Below are positions 42,227 to 51,211 of a DNA stretch of 64,000 bases, in pieces (position 1 is the first letter of the stretch; the number at the start of each line of letters is the position of its first letter). The translations under genes were made by a program, and so were the position numbers. The notes under the pieces were generated by a model that saw nothing but the letters and a program-made list of their open reading frames with translations, was not told where the DNA came from and did not search any database. The stretch lies in NCBI RefSeq assembly GCF_017312405.1, contig NZ_BLTG01000052.1, positions 18,919-82,918 on the forward strand. Reading direction: 5' to 3'. This DNA comes from Mycobacterium sp. PO1 (GTDB lineage: Bacteria; Actinomycetota; Actinomycetes; Mycobacteriales; Mycobacteriaceae).

Positions 42227-43393
42227 CTAAACGCTGTCGCTGCGCAACGTCAACACGCTGATGTCCGGCGGCGCCCCGATACGGACGGGTGGTCCCCAGA
42301 AGCCTGCTCCGCGGGTGACGTACAGCTGCGTCCCGTCCACCTCGGACAACCCGGCCAACGCGGGCTGGGCCAGCTCGACCGCGTAGTGGAACGGCCACAT
42401 CTGACCGCCATGGGTGTGACCGGAGAGCTGGAGGTCGACGCCCCGCTGCGCCACCTGCTGCACCTGGACCGGTTGGTGCGCCAACAAGATCGTGGGTTGG
42501 TCGGGGGTCGCACCGGCCAGCGCCCGTTCGTAGTCCGGCCCGGCTGAATCCGAGTCGCCGGCAGGATCGTTGACACCGGCGAGGACGAAACCACCGCTGC
42601 CGCGACGGATCCGGGTGCTCTCGTTGCGCAGAATGTTCATCCCGAACCGTTCGAGTTCGGTCAACCACTCGGCGGTGTCCTCGACGAAGTACTCGTGATT
42701 GCCTGTCACGAAGAATGTCCCCTCGCGGGAGACCAAGTCCTGCAGCGGTTGTGCGGCGGAGCCGAGCTCGGCCACGGTCCCGTCGACCAGATCGCCGACG
42801 ACGGCTACCAGGTCGGGTTCGGTCGCGTTGATCATCGACACGATCCGTTCGGTGTGTGCCCGTCCGCGCAGCGGTCCCAGATGGATGTCGGACACCACGG
42901 CGATGCGGAAGCCGTCCATCGCAGGGTCGAGGCGCCGCAGGCGGACCGGAACGCGGAGCAGATCGGGGCGCCGCAGCGCGGTGGTGGCGCCGACGCCGAC
43001 CAACCCGACGGCCGCGACTCCCGCTGCTGCGGCGGTGGTGCGGGCCAGAAACACCCGGCGATCCACGGTCGGCTCCGCCGCCGGTGGGTCGGCGCGCCGG
43101 CGCCGACGCGCCAGCCACAGCACCAGCCGCACCGGCTCCACCGCGAGCAGCAGCAGGAACAGGTACACCACCACGCCGAACCACAGGTATCCCGGCCAGG
43201 CCACCCACCCGGTGTGGGTCACCCCGAGTGTCCGGGGCAACACGAGGGCGGCGATCAACAGCGCCAGCAGCAGCACCAGAGCCGCCGACATCAGGACTCT
43301 CGTCCGGCCGGGCGAGGTCGTGTCCTTGACCGTCCGCTTCCAGACATAGAGATGCATCAGCCCGAGGATCGAGCCGAGAACAAGGATGAACAT
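42227..43393 (-). CDS. membrane-anchored metallophosphoesterase (YaeI-like)
   Basis: 388 aa from ATG 43393 (AAGGA upstream; the opening could be extended to 43450). Three or more N-terminal helices (MFILVLGSILGLMHLYVW; VLMSAALVLLLALLIAALVL; YLWFGVVVYLFLLLLAV), a further hydrophobic Ala-rich segment, then a calcineurin-like domain with all metal motifs: VVSDIHLGP, GDLVDG, GNHEY, AHQP and GHTHGGQ. Probably hydrolyses a phosphoester at the membrane outer face, as YaeI-type enzymes do with UDP-diacylglucosamine-like lipids in some bacteria; the substrate here is unknown. Confidence 0.87.
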   Translation of the reverse strand: MFILVLGSILGLMHLYVWKRTVKDTTSPGRTRVLMSAALVLLLALLIAALVLPRTLGVTHTGWVAWPGYLWFGVVVYLFLLLLAVEPVRLVLWLARRRRRADPPAAEPTVDRRVFLARTTAAAAGVAAVGLVGVGATTALRRPDLLRVPVRLRRLDPAMDGFRIAVVSDIHLGPLRGRAHTERIVSMINATEPDLVAVVGDLVDGTVAELGSAAQPLQDLVSREGTFFVTGNHEYFVEDTAEWLTELERFGMNILRNESTRIRRGSGGFVLAGVNDPAGDSDSAGPDYERALAGATPDQPTILLAHQPVQVQQVAQRGVDLQLSGHTHGGQMWPFHYAVELAQPALAGLSEVDGTQLYVTRGAGFWGPPVRIGAPPDISVLTLRSDSV

Positions 43394-43459
43394 GGGGTCC
43401 TTAGCGTGACGCGGCGTTGGCACCACCCTAGTTCGGCCGACGAAAGTCACGGCCCCTGC

Positions 43460-43521
43460 GTTGAGGCTGCGCTCCTGGCGGGAAAGTGCGAGAGGACCCC
43501 GCAGTGGTCGCAGTCTGAACG
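43460..43521. repeat. 62-bp intergenic repeat, family B, copy 2
   Basis: Second copy of the 40393-40454 element, here in the 219-bp divergent gap between the metallophosphoesterase and dacB1. The rest of this gap shows only the dacB1 promoter. Confidence 0.75.
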
Positions 43522-43597
43522 GAGAGGGCGAGTCACAATTGCAACACTGATCACAACAGTCACCGCGTGGCGCACCGATCCGACGGCCCGCATCGCT

Positions 43598-43603
43598 TAA
43601 TCT
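43598..43603 (+). promoter_or_regulatory. -10 element of dacB1
   Basis: TAATCT, 9 nt before the ATG; predicts a leader of only a few nucleotides. Confidence 0.45.
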
Positions 43604-43612
43604 GCGCTCACG

Positions 43613-44824
43613 ATGGCGACCCTACGGAAGTTCTGCGTGCGCGCGTCGGCGCTGGTCATGGCCGGGATGCTGGTGATGGCCCCGGGCGCGGCGGCCGACC
43701 CCGCCGTCGACCCCAACATCTGCCCCTACCGCGAAACGACACCGCCGGCTGTCGACCTGTCGGAGGTACCCGAGTTCGGTGATCCGCCGGCTCCGCTGCC
43801 CGTGCCCGCCAAACCGATGGGCGGCGACGCGCTGTCCGGCTGCGGCATCATCACCGCCCCGGGCACCCCGCCGGTACCCGAGGAGGTCTCGGCGGAAGCC
43901 TGGCTGGTCGCCGACCTCGACACCGGCGACGTCATCGCCGCCCGCGACCCGCATGGCCGGCACCGGCCCGCCAGCGTCATCAAGGTCGCCACCGCCGCGC
44001 AGGCGCTGCGCGATCTGCCGTTGCACAAAGTGGTGCCGGGCACCGCCGACGACGCGGCCCAGGAGGGCACCAAGGTCGGGGTCGGCGAGGGCGGCTTCTA
44101 CTCCATCAACGACCTGCTGCACGGGCTGCTGATGTACTCCGGCAACGACGCGGCGCACGCGCTGGCCATGCAGATGGGCGGCATGCAGACCACGCTGAAC
44201 AAGCTCAACGTGCTCGCCGGGCAACTGGGCGCCCGAGACACCCGGATCGCCACCCCGTCCGGACTCGACGGACCCGGCATGAGCACCTCGGTGTACGACC
44301 TGGGCCTGTTCTACCGATACGCCTGGAAGAACCCGGTGTTCGCGGACATCGTGGCCACCCGCGACTTCACCTTCCCCGGCCGGGACGGGTCGAGCTACCC
44401 GATCGAGAACGACAACAGGCTGCTCGCCAACTATCCCGGGGCGCTGGGCGGCAAGACCGGCTTCACCGACGATGCGGGCCAGACGTACGTCGGCGCGGCC
44501 GAACGCGACGGCCGCCGGCTGATCGCGGTGTTGCTGCGCGGAACCCGCCAGCCGATCGCGCCGTGGGAGCAAGCGGTACGGCTGCTCGACTACGGATTCG
44601 CCACCGCGCCCGGCACCAAGGTGGGGACCTTGATCGAACCCGATCCGGCGCTCGTCGCGCCGGAACCGGGCCCCGAGTCCGCGACGACGACCACCATGGC
44701 CGACGCCGTGTTGCCCGACGCTGACGCGATGCCGGTGCGGGTCGGCGTGGGCGTGATCGGCAGTGTGATCGTGTTCAGCCTCATCATGGGCGCACGAGCG
44801 CTCAACCGGCGCCCGCAGCACTGA
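43613..44824 (+). CDS. dacB1: D-alanyl-D-alanine carboxypeptidase DacB1
   Basis: 403-aa penicillin-binding protein (PBP5/6 class, S11). Signal peptide (MATLRKFCVRASALVMAGMLVMAPGAAADP), catalytic SxxK at Ser121-Lys124 (PASVIKVATA), SGN at 176-178 (MYSGNDAAH), KTG at 281-283 (GGKTGFTD), and a C-terminal membrane helix (VGVGVIGSVIVFSLIMGARAL). Trims D-Ala from stem peptides at the outer membrane face. Matches Rv3330. Confidence 0.95.
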   Translation: MATLRKFCVRASALVMAGMLVMAPGAAADPAVDPNICPYRETTPPAVDLSEVPEFGDPPAPLPVPAKPMGGDALSGCGIITAPGTPPVPEEVSAEAWLVADLDTGDVIAARDPHGRHRPASVIKVATAAQALRDLPLHKVVPGTADDAAQEGTKVGVGEGGFYSINDLLHGLLMYSGNDAAHALAMQMGGMQTTLNKLNVLAGQLGARDTRIATPSGLDGPGMSTSVYDLGLFYRYAWKNPVFADIVATRDFTFPGRDGSSYPIENDNRLLANYPGALGGKTGFTDDAGQTYVGAAERDGRRLIAVLLRGTRQPIAPWEQAVRLLDYGFATAPGTKVGTLIEPDPALVAPEPGPESATTTTMADAVLPDADAMPVRVGVGVIGSVIVFSLIMGARALNRRPQH

Positions 44825-44827
44825 CGA

Positions 44828-45868
44828 CTACCGCTGCCGCCACCGCGAAAGACTCAGCGCGCCAGCCGCTCCCGCGGCGACCGCCGCAGCGGCCTGCCAG
44901 GGACGAAGGCCGGGACGGTGGATGATGCGGTTGTTGATGACCGCCGGCCCGGGGGCCGGGACGGGCTCCTCCCCCATGTTCTCCGGCAGCGTCGCCGCCC
45001 ATGCCGTGGAGAAGAGCACCAGCCGCGCGGTGATGTAGGCGAACACCATCAGGCCCAGCACCGGACCGAACGTCGCGCCCGCCGGGCCGGTCAGCACCGA
45101 TTTCAGGTAGATCGAGGCGACCAGCTTGAAGATCTCGAACCCGACCGCGGCGATCAGCCCGGCGCGCATGCTGCTGCGCAGGCTGACCGACTCGCGCGGC
45201 AGCCGGGCGATGACGTAGGTGAACAGCAGCCACGACACCAGGATCGAGATCGCGATGGACGCCACACGCAGGAGCACGCTCAGGGCGGTGGAGTCGGGGA
45301 ACCCGAACCACATCAGGATGTCCTGGATCACGGTCGTGTTGCCCAGCGCCGTCAGTGCCAGCGTCAACACACTGGCCAGGAACAGCGACACCAGGGCGAG
45401 CAGGTCCGACAGCTTCTTCTTGACGAACCCGGGCAGTTCGTCACGGTAGAGCCCCCACATCTGGCTGAGCGCCTCGCGCAGATTGTTCATCCAGCCCAGC
45501 CCGGCCCAGGCCGCGGTGGCCAGACCGATGATGCCCACGGTGGCGCGTGATTCGATCGCGGACTCCATCAGCTCGATGAGTTGTTGACCGAGGTCCCCGG
45601 AGACGTTCGCGCGGATCTGCTCCTCGATCTCGACGATCAGCTCGGGCCGGCTGGCGAGCACGAAGCCTCCGACCGCGAACCCGACCATCAGCAGCGGGAA
45701 CAGCGCGAAGATCGTGAAATAGGTGATGCCCGCTGCGTAGAAGTCACCTTTGCTGGAGGCGTAACGCTCCTGGGCCCGCATGACGTGGTCGAACCACGGC
45801 ATGCGGGCACGCATCCGGTCGAGGAAACCGGGCTTCTCGTCGGCCTCGGTCGCGGACGGCCCGGTCAT
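44828..45868 (-). CDS. YihY/BrkB-family inner-membrane protein
   Basis: 346 aa with six predicted helices. Family marks are KGDFYAAGITYFTIFALFPLLMVG, WAGLGWMNNLREALSQMWG, SWLLFTYVIARLPRESVSLRSSMRAGLIAAVGFEIFKL and VFAYITARLVLFSTAWAA. Function unsettled (formerly called ribonuclease BN in error). Corresponds to Rv3335c. Convergent with dacB1, 3 bp apart, upstream of nothing on its strand except trpS. Confidence 0.9.
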   Translation of the reverse strand: MTGPSATEADEKPGFLDRMRARMPWFDHVMRAQERYASSKGDFYAAGITYFTIFALFPLLMVGFAVGGFVLASRPELIVEIEEQIRANVSGDLGQQLIELMESAIESRATVGIIGLATAAWAGLGWMNNLREALSQMWGLYRDELPGFVKKKLSDLLALVSLFLASVLTLALTALGNTTVIQDILMWFGFPDSTALSVLLRVASIAISILVSWLLFTYVIARLPRESVSLRSSMRAGLIAAVGFEIFKLVASIYLKSVLTGPAGATFGPVLGLMVFAYITARLVLFSTAWAATLPENMGEEPVPAPGPAVINNRIIHRPGLRPWQAAAAVAAGAAGALSLSRWRQR

Positions 45869-45906
45869 CCGACCCCCTGGATCTGTCGTCGTCGCCCAGC
45901 GACGGC

Positions 45907-46923
45907 TTATGGTTTCGCTGGCAAGAACCCTAGGCGGTCATATACCCGCCGCAACGTCTGTCCAGACACTTCACGTGCGCGCTGCGCACCGGTGGCCAGC
46001 ACACTCTCCAGTTCTGCGGGGTCGGCAAGGAGCTCGTCGACCCGGTTCTTGATCGGCGTGACGAACTCCACGACCGCATCGGCGGTCTCCTTCTTGAGGT
46101 CTCCGTACCCTCGTCCGGCATAACCGTCGACGAGCTTGTCGATGTCGGCGCCGGTGACCGCGGCCTGGATGGTGAGCAGGTTGGACACCCCCGGTTTGGC
46201 CTCCGGGTCGAAGCGGACCTCGCGTTCACTGTCGGTGACGGCGGACCGGATCTTCTTGGCGGTCTTGGCCGGATCGTCGAGCAGCGAGATCAGCCCCGCG
46301 TCGGTGGCCGCCGACTTGCTCATCTTCGCGGTCGGGTCGGACAGGTCGTAGATCTTGGCCGTGGCCTTGGGGATCATCGGTTCGGGCACCACGAACGTGT
46401 CCGGGAATCGGGCGTTCATCCGTTGCGCCAGATCGCGTGCCAGTTCCAGGTGCTGGCGCTGGTCCTCACCGACGGGCACCAGGTCGGTGTCGTAGAGCAA
46501 CACGTCGGCAGCCATCAACACCGGATAGGTGAACAGGCCGACCGTGGTGGCATCAGCACCCTGCTTCTGCGACTTGTCCTTGAACTGCGTCATCCGCGAG
46601 GCCTGTCCGAAACCTGTGAAACACCCCAGCACCCAGGCCAATTCAGCATGGGCTGGGACGTGGCTCTGGACGAACACGGTGGCCCGCTGCGGGTCGATAC
46701 CCAGGGCCAGGTACTGCGCGGCGGTGACCAGGGTGCGTTTGCGAAGAGTCTCGGGTTCCTGCGCGACGGTGATCGCGTGCAGGTCGACGACGCAGAAGTA
46801 GGCGTCATGGCCGTCCTGCAGACCCACCCACTGGGCCACCGCGCCCAGGGCGTTGCCCAGATGCAGGGAATCCGAGGTCGGCTGCGCGCCGGAGAAGACG
46901 ACCGGCTTGGTTGTGGTGCTCAT
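45907..46923 (-). CDS. trpS: tryptophanyl-tRNA synthetase
   Basis: Class I synthetase (338 aa from ATG 46923; ATG 46935 also in frame). The HIGH-equivalent is PTSDSLHLGN (about 15-24), KMSKS is intact (TAKMSKSA), and GEDQRQHLELARDLAQRMN is the TrpRS-specific dimer/tRNA region. Matches Rv3336c. Located upstream of yihY on the same strand, 38 bp apart. Confidence 0.96.
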   Translation of the reverse strand: MSTTTKPVVFSGAQPTSDSLHLGNALGAVAQWVGLQDGHDAYFCVVDLHAITVAQEPETLRKRTLVTAAQYLALGIDPQRATVFVQSHVPAHAELAWVLGCFTGFGQASRMTQFKDKSQKQGADATTVGLFTYPVLMAADVLLYDTDLVPVGEDQRQHLELARDLAQRMNARFPDTFVVPEPMIPKATAKIYDLSDPTAKMSKSAATDAGLISLLDDPAKTAKKIRSAVTDSEREVRFDPEAKPGVSNLLTIQAAVTGADIDKLVDGYAGRGYGDLKKETADAVVEFVTPIKNRVDELLADPAELESVLATGAQRAREVSGQTLRRVYDRLGFLPAKP

Positions 46924-46957
46924 GGTGCTGACCATTTTCCCATTGCTGGGCGCGAGG

Positions 46958-47377
46958 TCACGCGTGGGTCATCCGCTGGAGCGCGCGCAGGAACACCGAG
47001 CGTTCCTCGGCGGTCAACAGGCCCAGCCATCGTTCTTCGCCCGATTGGATCTCCGCCTGCGCCGCTTCTTTGACCGCACGACCCGCATCGGTGATCGCCA
47101 GTAGCCGAACCCGTCGGTCTTCAGGGTCGGGACGTCGTTCGATCAAGTTCCGGTCCTGCAGTTCGTCGAGAGTGCCGATGATCCGGGTCTTGTCGGCGTT
47201 CACCGCCTGCGCGAGCGCGGCCTGTGTCCGTACTGTCCCTCGATCCAACGCACACAGCACGACATAACCCCACATGGTCAGGTCGTTTCGGGCGAGAGCC
47301 GGCTTCTCTGCGGCAACCAGTTCGCGCAGCAGCGGCGTGAGCATCGCCGCGAGATCGGGGCGCGTTCCGGAGGCCAC
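46958..47377 (-). CDS. MarR-family regulator
   Basis: 139 aa from GTG 47377. Winged helix: TVRTQAALAQAVNADKTRIIGTLDELQDRNLIERRPDPEDRRVRLLAITDAG, the D-x-R-R-V-R wing of MarR. The long frame back to 48151 is antisense to the DinB-like gene and not used. Start supported by a TATGCT -10 element 6 nt upstream. Divergent from that DinB-like gene with a CATTG-CA-CAATG dyad between them, so it most likely represses both. Confidence 0.87.
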   Translation of the reverse strand: MASGTRPDLAAMLTPLLRELVAAEKPALARNDLTMWGYVVLCALDRGTVRTQAALAQAVNADKTRIIGTLDELQDRNLIERRPDPEDRRVRLLAITDAGRAVKEAAQAEIQSGEERWLGLLTAEERSVFLRALQRMTHA

Positions 47378-47383
47378 CGCGAC

Positions 47384-47422
47384 AGCATAAGCATTGCACA
47401 ATGATGTGCGGATGCCTATTAT
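47384..47422. promoter_or_regulatory. divergent leaderless promoters with MarR operator
   Basis: Minus-strand -10 TATGCT (47389-47384) for marR; plus-strand TTGCAC (47394-47399), 17 nt, TATTAT (47417-47422) for the DinB-like gene, 6 nt before its ATG. The palindrome CATTG-CA-CAATG (47392-47403) covers the plus-strand -35 and the spacer of the minus-strand promoter. Confidence 0.65.
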
Positions 47423-47428
47423 CCGCTC

Positions 47429-48091
47429 ATGTACACGTTCAACGCTCAGCACCGGACCGCCATCGAGTCCTCCGTCGCGGTGGTCCGACACGTGCGGCCC
47501 GACATGCTGACGCTGCTCACGCCGTGCGCCGGGTGGACGCTTGCGGACCTGCTGACCCACATGACCGCCCAGCATCATGGATTCGCCGCGGCGGCGCGCG
47601 GGGGCGGTCGCGAGCACGCGGTGTGGAACGCCGAGTCCTACGCGGGCGCCGTGACTGCCGATCCGGCCGGCACCTACGCTTCGGCCGCCGACGACGCGCT
47701 CCGGGCGTTCGCCACCGACGGCGTCGAAGACGCGCTGTTCGCTCTGCCTGAACTCGGACCCGAGATCACCGTGCCCGGCGCGATGGCACTGGGCTTCCAC
47801 TTCGTCGATTACGTGGTGCACGGATGGGACGTCGCCACCACGCTCGGACGGCCGTACCGCTTGCCCGCCGATGTCATCGCCGCTGCGCTGCCCATCGCAA
47901 TGGCGGTGCCCGACGGCGAGATTCGCGACGACGACGCCTTCCCGTTCGCGCGCTCGGTCCAGCCAACCGCGACCGACGCCGACGTCGGTGACGACTTCGC
48001 CCAACTCCTGCGCCATCTGGGCCGTGACGCTGACGGGGTTGCCGCGACGTCTGCGGTCAACTCCGGTACGGGTCACCGCCGGCAGGGCTAG
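47429..48091 (+). CDS. TIGR03086-type DinB-like metal-binding protein
   Basis: 220 aa four-helix DinB/mycothiol-dependent maleylpyruvate isomerase fold. Metal-site histidines are in LLTHMTAQHHG and FHFVDYVVHGWDVA, with PCAGWTLADLLTHM the usual opening. Members of this group are presumed mycothiol-dependent detoxification enzymes; no substrate is known. Divergently arranged with a MarR regulator, consistent with induction by an electrophile or aromatic compound. Confidence 0.85.
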   Translation: MYTFNAQHRTAIESSVAVVRHVRPDMLTLLTPCAGWTLADLLTHMTAQHHGFAAAARGGGREHAVWNAESYAGAVTADPAGTYASAADDALRAFATDGVEDALFALPELGPEITVPGAMALGFHFVDYVVHGWDVATTLGRPYRLPADVIAAALPIAMAVPDGEIRDDDAFPFARSVQPTATDADVGDDFAQLLRHLGRDADGVAATSAVNSGTGHRRQG

Positions 48092-48102
48092 CATTCCGCT
48101 TC

Positions 48103-49152
48103 GTGCGACGATTGCTGGCTTTGGGTGTGACCGCGGTGATGACGGCGGCACTGGCCGGATGCCAGAGCGACGGTGGATCCGCGTCCCGCGACTCGACGAG
48201 CGCGGCGGTCATCGTCTCAGGAGGCGACGCGACGAGCCCGTTCACCACCCCGGACCAGGCGTGTGCCACCGGGCTCGCGGCCGGCAACACCGACACCGCA
48301 CTGCGGGAGTACCTGCTCGACAAGGGGCTGACGGTGTACACGTCGCCGGCGATGGCCGGACGCGGACAGGTGGTCGACCAGACCGGCTTCGGCGCGTTCG
48401 GGGTCTGCCCGGTCACGCTGCCGGAGAACATGACGGTCAATTCCACCGGCAGCATCGACACCGCCGGCGAGCACCTGGCGCGCTTCCTGACGTGGTTGCA
48501 CACCGAGAAAGGCGTCAACGAGGTCGACCTGGTCGGCCACTCGATGGGCGGTCTGTACTCCCGCGCCGCGATCCGGGTGCTCGTGTCGACGGATTCTCCG
48601 GTGCGCGTCCGCTCGCTGACCACCCTCGGGACACCGTGGCAGGGTTCCTATCTGTCCGACTACGCGAACGGTCTGCTTCCGCTGTCCGACTGCCTCGGTG
48701 ACGAATTCTGCGAGAGCGCGATGAAGGACATGAAGACCGAGGTGCAGCGGTTGATGGCCGGTTCGGGCCGAGAAGTCAATCAGGCGTACCTGATGGGCGA
48801 GAACGGCTGGAACGAATTCCAGTCAGGGGTCCTCGACCAGATCCCCGTGGTGCTGATCGGCGGCAAGAAGTTCACCAAGCAGGGTCCGGTGAACTCGGCG
48901 GTCTGGCCCAACGACGGCCTGGTGGCGTTGCAGAGCGCGCTGGCCGCCGATATCGGCGATCCCGTGCTGCCGCACCGGCGTTGCCATGTGTTCGACGACA
49001 CGCACAGCATCTATGTGTCCAACCTGGCCGACCTGGATTGGCAGACCGCGTTGACGTGGGATCCGGCGGTCCTCGACGCGGTGCACGCCGCCATCGAGAA
49101 CGCCCCCGCGGCCCTGGACGGCCCCAACCGGGAGGGCTGCCCGGCGGCCTGA
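48103..49152 (+). CDS. lipoprotein alpha/beta-hydrolase (lipase-like)
   Basis: 349 aa. Signal ends in the lipobox LAGC (about 17-20, MRRLLALGVTAVMTAALAGC), so it is membrane-anchored. Nucleophile elbow VGHSMGGLYSRAA, followed by TLGTPWQGSYL; acid/His candidates are WPNDGLVAL and DDTHSIYV. PGAP1/lipase-class topology, probably an ester or lipid substrate in the envelope. GTG start, with a TAGCAT hexamer 8 nt upstream that overlaps the previous gene's stop. Confidence 0.8.
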   Translation: MRRLLALGVTAVMTAALAGCQSDGGSASRDSTSAAVIVSGGDATSPFTTPDQACATGLAAGNTDTALREYLLDKGLTVYTSPAMAGRGQVVDQTGFGAFGVCPVTLPENMTVNSTGSIDTAGEHLARFLTWLHTEKGVNEVDLVGHSMGGLYSRAAIRVLVSTDSPVRVRSLTTLGTPWQGSYLSDYANGLLPLSDCLGDEFCESAMKDMKTEVQRLMAGSGREVNQAYLMGENGWNEFQSGVLDQIPVVLIGGKKFTKQGPVNSAVWPNDGLVALQSALAADIGDPVLPHRRCHVFDDTHSIYVSNLADLDWQTALTWDPAVLDAVHAAIENAPAALDGPNREGCPAA

Positions 49153-49164
49153 GTGTCCTCGTGG

Positions 49165-49977
49165 TCAGCGGTATTCGACGGTGACCGGACAATGGTCGGA
49201 CCAGCGCAACGCGTAGGCGGCCGGCCGTTCGGTGCGCACCGACGCCACGCGCGCGGCCAGCTTCGGGGTGGCGAGCTGGTAGTCGATGCGCCAGCCGGCG
49301 TCGTTGTCGAACGCCTTGCCGCGCCACGACCACCACGCGTACGGGCCGGGCACCCCGGGATGCGCCTGGCGCACGACGTCGGTCCAGCCGGTGGCCAGCA
49401 GGTCGGTCAACCACTGCCGCTCCTGAGGCAGGAAGCCGGCCTTCTTGACGTTGCCCTTCCAGTTCTTGATGTCGTTCTCGGTGTGCGCGATGTTCCAGTC
49501 CCCACACAGCACCGCATCGGCACCTCGCGCCAGCAGATCGGCCATCCGCGCCTGCACGGCGGCCATGAAGCGCTCTTTTTCCCGCTGCCGTTCGGTCTCG
49601 GCCTCGCCGGTGGGCACGTACACGCTGCCCACCGTCACCCCGGCCGTGTCCGCCTCGATGTAGCGGCCGTGGCAGGCGAATTCCTCGGCGCCGCAGCCGA
49701 TCCTGACGTCGTCGAACGGCGCGCGGGACAGCAGGGCGACACCGTTGCGGCCTTTGACGTGCGCCGTGGCCGAGGCCAGATGCCAGCCGTCGGCCAATGC
49801 CGGGGCCAGCGCGGCGGCGAGCTGCTCGTCGTCCGCCCTGGTCTCCTGCAGGCACACCACGTCGGTGGTGGTCTGCCTCAGCCACGGCAACAACCCGAGG
49901 TTCTCGGCCGAGCGCTGCTTGACCGCCGCCCGGATGCCGTTGACGTTGACGGTGCTCACCGTGAGAGGGCCTGTCAC
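49165..49977 (-). CDS. xthA: exodeoxyribonuclease III / AP endonuclease
   Basis: 270 aa EEP-fold nuclease for base-excision repair: STVNVNGIRAAVKQ, CLQETRADDEQ (catalytic Glu), GRYIEADT, YVPTGEAETERQREKERF, GDWNIAHTENDIKN, and the C-terminal WRIDYQLATP ... RWSDHCPVTVEY. GTG 49977 chosen since TATGGT lies 8 nt upstream; GTG 49959 is possible. Divergent from an alpha/beta-hydrolase. Confidence 0.92.
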   Translation of the reverse strand: MTGPLTVSTVNVNGIRAAVKQRSAENLGLLPWLRQTTTDVVCLQETRADDEQLAAALAPALADGWHLASATAHVKGRNGVALLSRAPFDDVRIGCGAEEFACHGRYIEADTAGVTVGSVYVPTGEAETERQREKERFMAAVQARMADLLARGADAVLCGDWNIAHTENDIKNWKGNVKKAGFLPQERQWLTDLLATGWTDVVRQAHPGVPGPYAWWSWRGKAFDNDAGWRIDYQLATPKLAARVASVRTERPAAYALRWSDHCPVTVEYR

Positions 49978-50015
49978 GACCGCCGACCATAACGGGCCGG
50001 TCGGCGCGCACATTC

Positions 50016-50044
50016 TTGCGGTACCGGCGGTATCACCTTAGTGT
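50016..50044 (+). promoter_or_regulatory. promoter of alpha/beta-hydrolase (leaderless)
   Basis: TTGCGG, 17 nt, TAGTGT, then 7 nt to the ATG at 50052. Confidence 0.55.
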
Positions 50045-50051
50045 CGGGCGC

Positions 50052-50894
50052 ATGGCACAACGAGAGCCGATCCACGCCGGAACCGGCGAGCCGGTCCTGC
50101 TGCTGCACCCTTTCCTGTGCTCGCAGAACGTCTGGAACACCGTCGCTGCCGACCTGGCCGCCACGGGTCGGTTCGAGGTGTACGCCCCGACGATGCTGGG
50201 CCACCACGGCGGGCGTCCGTCGCCGAGCTGGCTGCTGCACACCGCGATGCTCGTCGACGACATCGAGCAGCGGATGGACGAGCTGGGCTGGCAGACCGCC
50301 CACATCGTGGGCAATTCGCTGGGCGGCTGGGCCGCATTCGAGCTCGAGCGCCGCGGCCGGGCCCGGACGTTGACCGCGATCGCCCCGGCTGGAGGGTGGC
50401 CGCATCACTCGCTGTCCAAGTACGAAACCGTGCTGAAGTTCGTCCTCGGCGGCCCGGCGCTGATCGCGGCCCGGCTGGTGGGTCCGCGCATCCTGACGTG
50501 GCCGTTCGTCCGCCGGCTGGCGACCCTTCCGGTCAGCGGACCCGCCGACGGACCGCCCGAGGCCGAGCTGCGCGCCCTCGTCGAGGACGCCACCCACTGC
50601 CGCGCCTACCTGCAGCTGCTGGTCAAGACGCTGCACCTACCCGGACTGCTGGAGCTGGCCGGTCTCGGCGCGCCGACCCAACTGGTGCTGTGCGAGAAGG
50701 ACCGGGTGTTCCCGACTCCCCGCGGCAACCGCTACTTCCTGCAGCATCTGCCCGACAGCGCCGAGGTCGTCCGCCTGCCCGGCGTCGGACACATTCCGAT
50801 GCTCGAGGCACCCGACCAGATCTCGGCGCTGATCGCCGACTTCATCGACCGGCACTCCGACTCCCGCGCCGACCCTGGGCAGGCCACCGGCTGA
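50052..50894 (+). CDS. alpha/beta-hydrolase
   Basis: 280 aa. LLLHPFLCSQNVWNTVAADLA (oxyanion region), LGHHGGRPSPSW, nucleophile Ser in VGNSLGGWAAFELE, acid Asp in CEKDRVFPTPR and His in GVGHIPMLE. Position relative to xthA and metY does not indicate a pathway; generic esterase/lipase or C-C hydrolase. Start by the leaderless promoter; a longer in-frame start at 50016 would be inside the -35. Confidence 0.85.
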   Translation: MAQREPIHAGTGEPVLLLHPFLCSQNVWNTVAADLAATGRFEVYAPTMLGHHGGRPSPSWLLHTAMLVDDIEQRMDELGWQTAHIVGNSLGGWAAFELERRGRARTLTAIAPAGGWPHHSLSKYETVLKFVLGGPALIAARLVGPRILTWPFVRRLATLPVSGPADGPPEAELRALVEDATHCRAYLQLLVKTLHLPGLLELAGLGAPTQLVLCEKDRVFPTPRGNRYFLQHLPDSAEVVRLPGVGHIPMLEAPDQISALIADFIDRHSDSRADPGQATG

Positions 50895-50950
50895 CGCCGG
50901 TCAGCACCTCCGCGCGTCCAACCCGCTGGCATCGTCGCTGCGCAGTGCGC

Positions 50951-50956
50951 TACGCT
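50951..50956 (+). promoter_or_regulatory. -10 element of the metY operon
   Basis: TACGCT, about 7 nt before the first paired bases of the riboswitch. Confidence 0.45.
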
Positions 50957-50963
50957 TCGTCTC

Positions 50964-51085
50964 GGTCATGAGCGCCAGCGTGAAGCCCCGGCTTGCTGGC
51001 CGGCAACCCTCCAACCGCGGTGGGGTGCCCCGGGTGATGAACCAGGTTGAGTAGCCACACCGGCTACGCGGCAAGCGCGGGTCCG
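50964..51085 (+). ncRNA. SAM-IV riboswitch
   Basis: S-adenosylmethionine-sensing leader typical of mycobacterial metY/metC. Recognisable conserved parts are GGTCATGAGCGCCAGCG at the 5' end, CCCCGGCTTGCTGGCCGGCAACCCTCC (read in two pieces from 50986), GGTGGGGTGCC, the returning strand GATGAACC, and a distal hairpin GTAGCC-ACACC-GGCTAC (51051-51067) with GCGGCAAGCGCGGG, the SAM-IV-specific 3' extension. The leader from riboswitch to ATG is about 250 nt; the remaining segment to GGAGGAG before metY presumably holds the expression platform. Ligand binding should reduce methionine synthesis genes. Confidence 0.85.
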
Positions 51086-51211
51086 CCGTGAACGGGCCCC
51101 CTGAGTAGATGGGGACACCTGATGGCGAGGTCACCGATCCACTGTTGTCGGTAACGCGCAGCAGCGATCACCTCACCCATTCCAGGCCCCTTCGCGGAGG
51201 AGAACACAACA

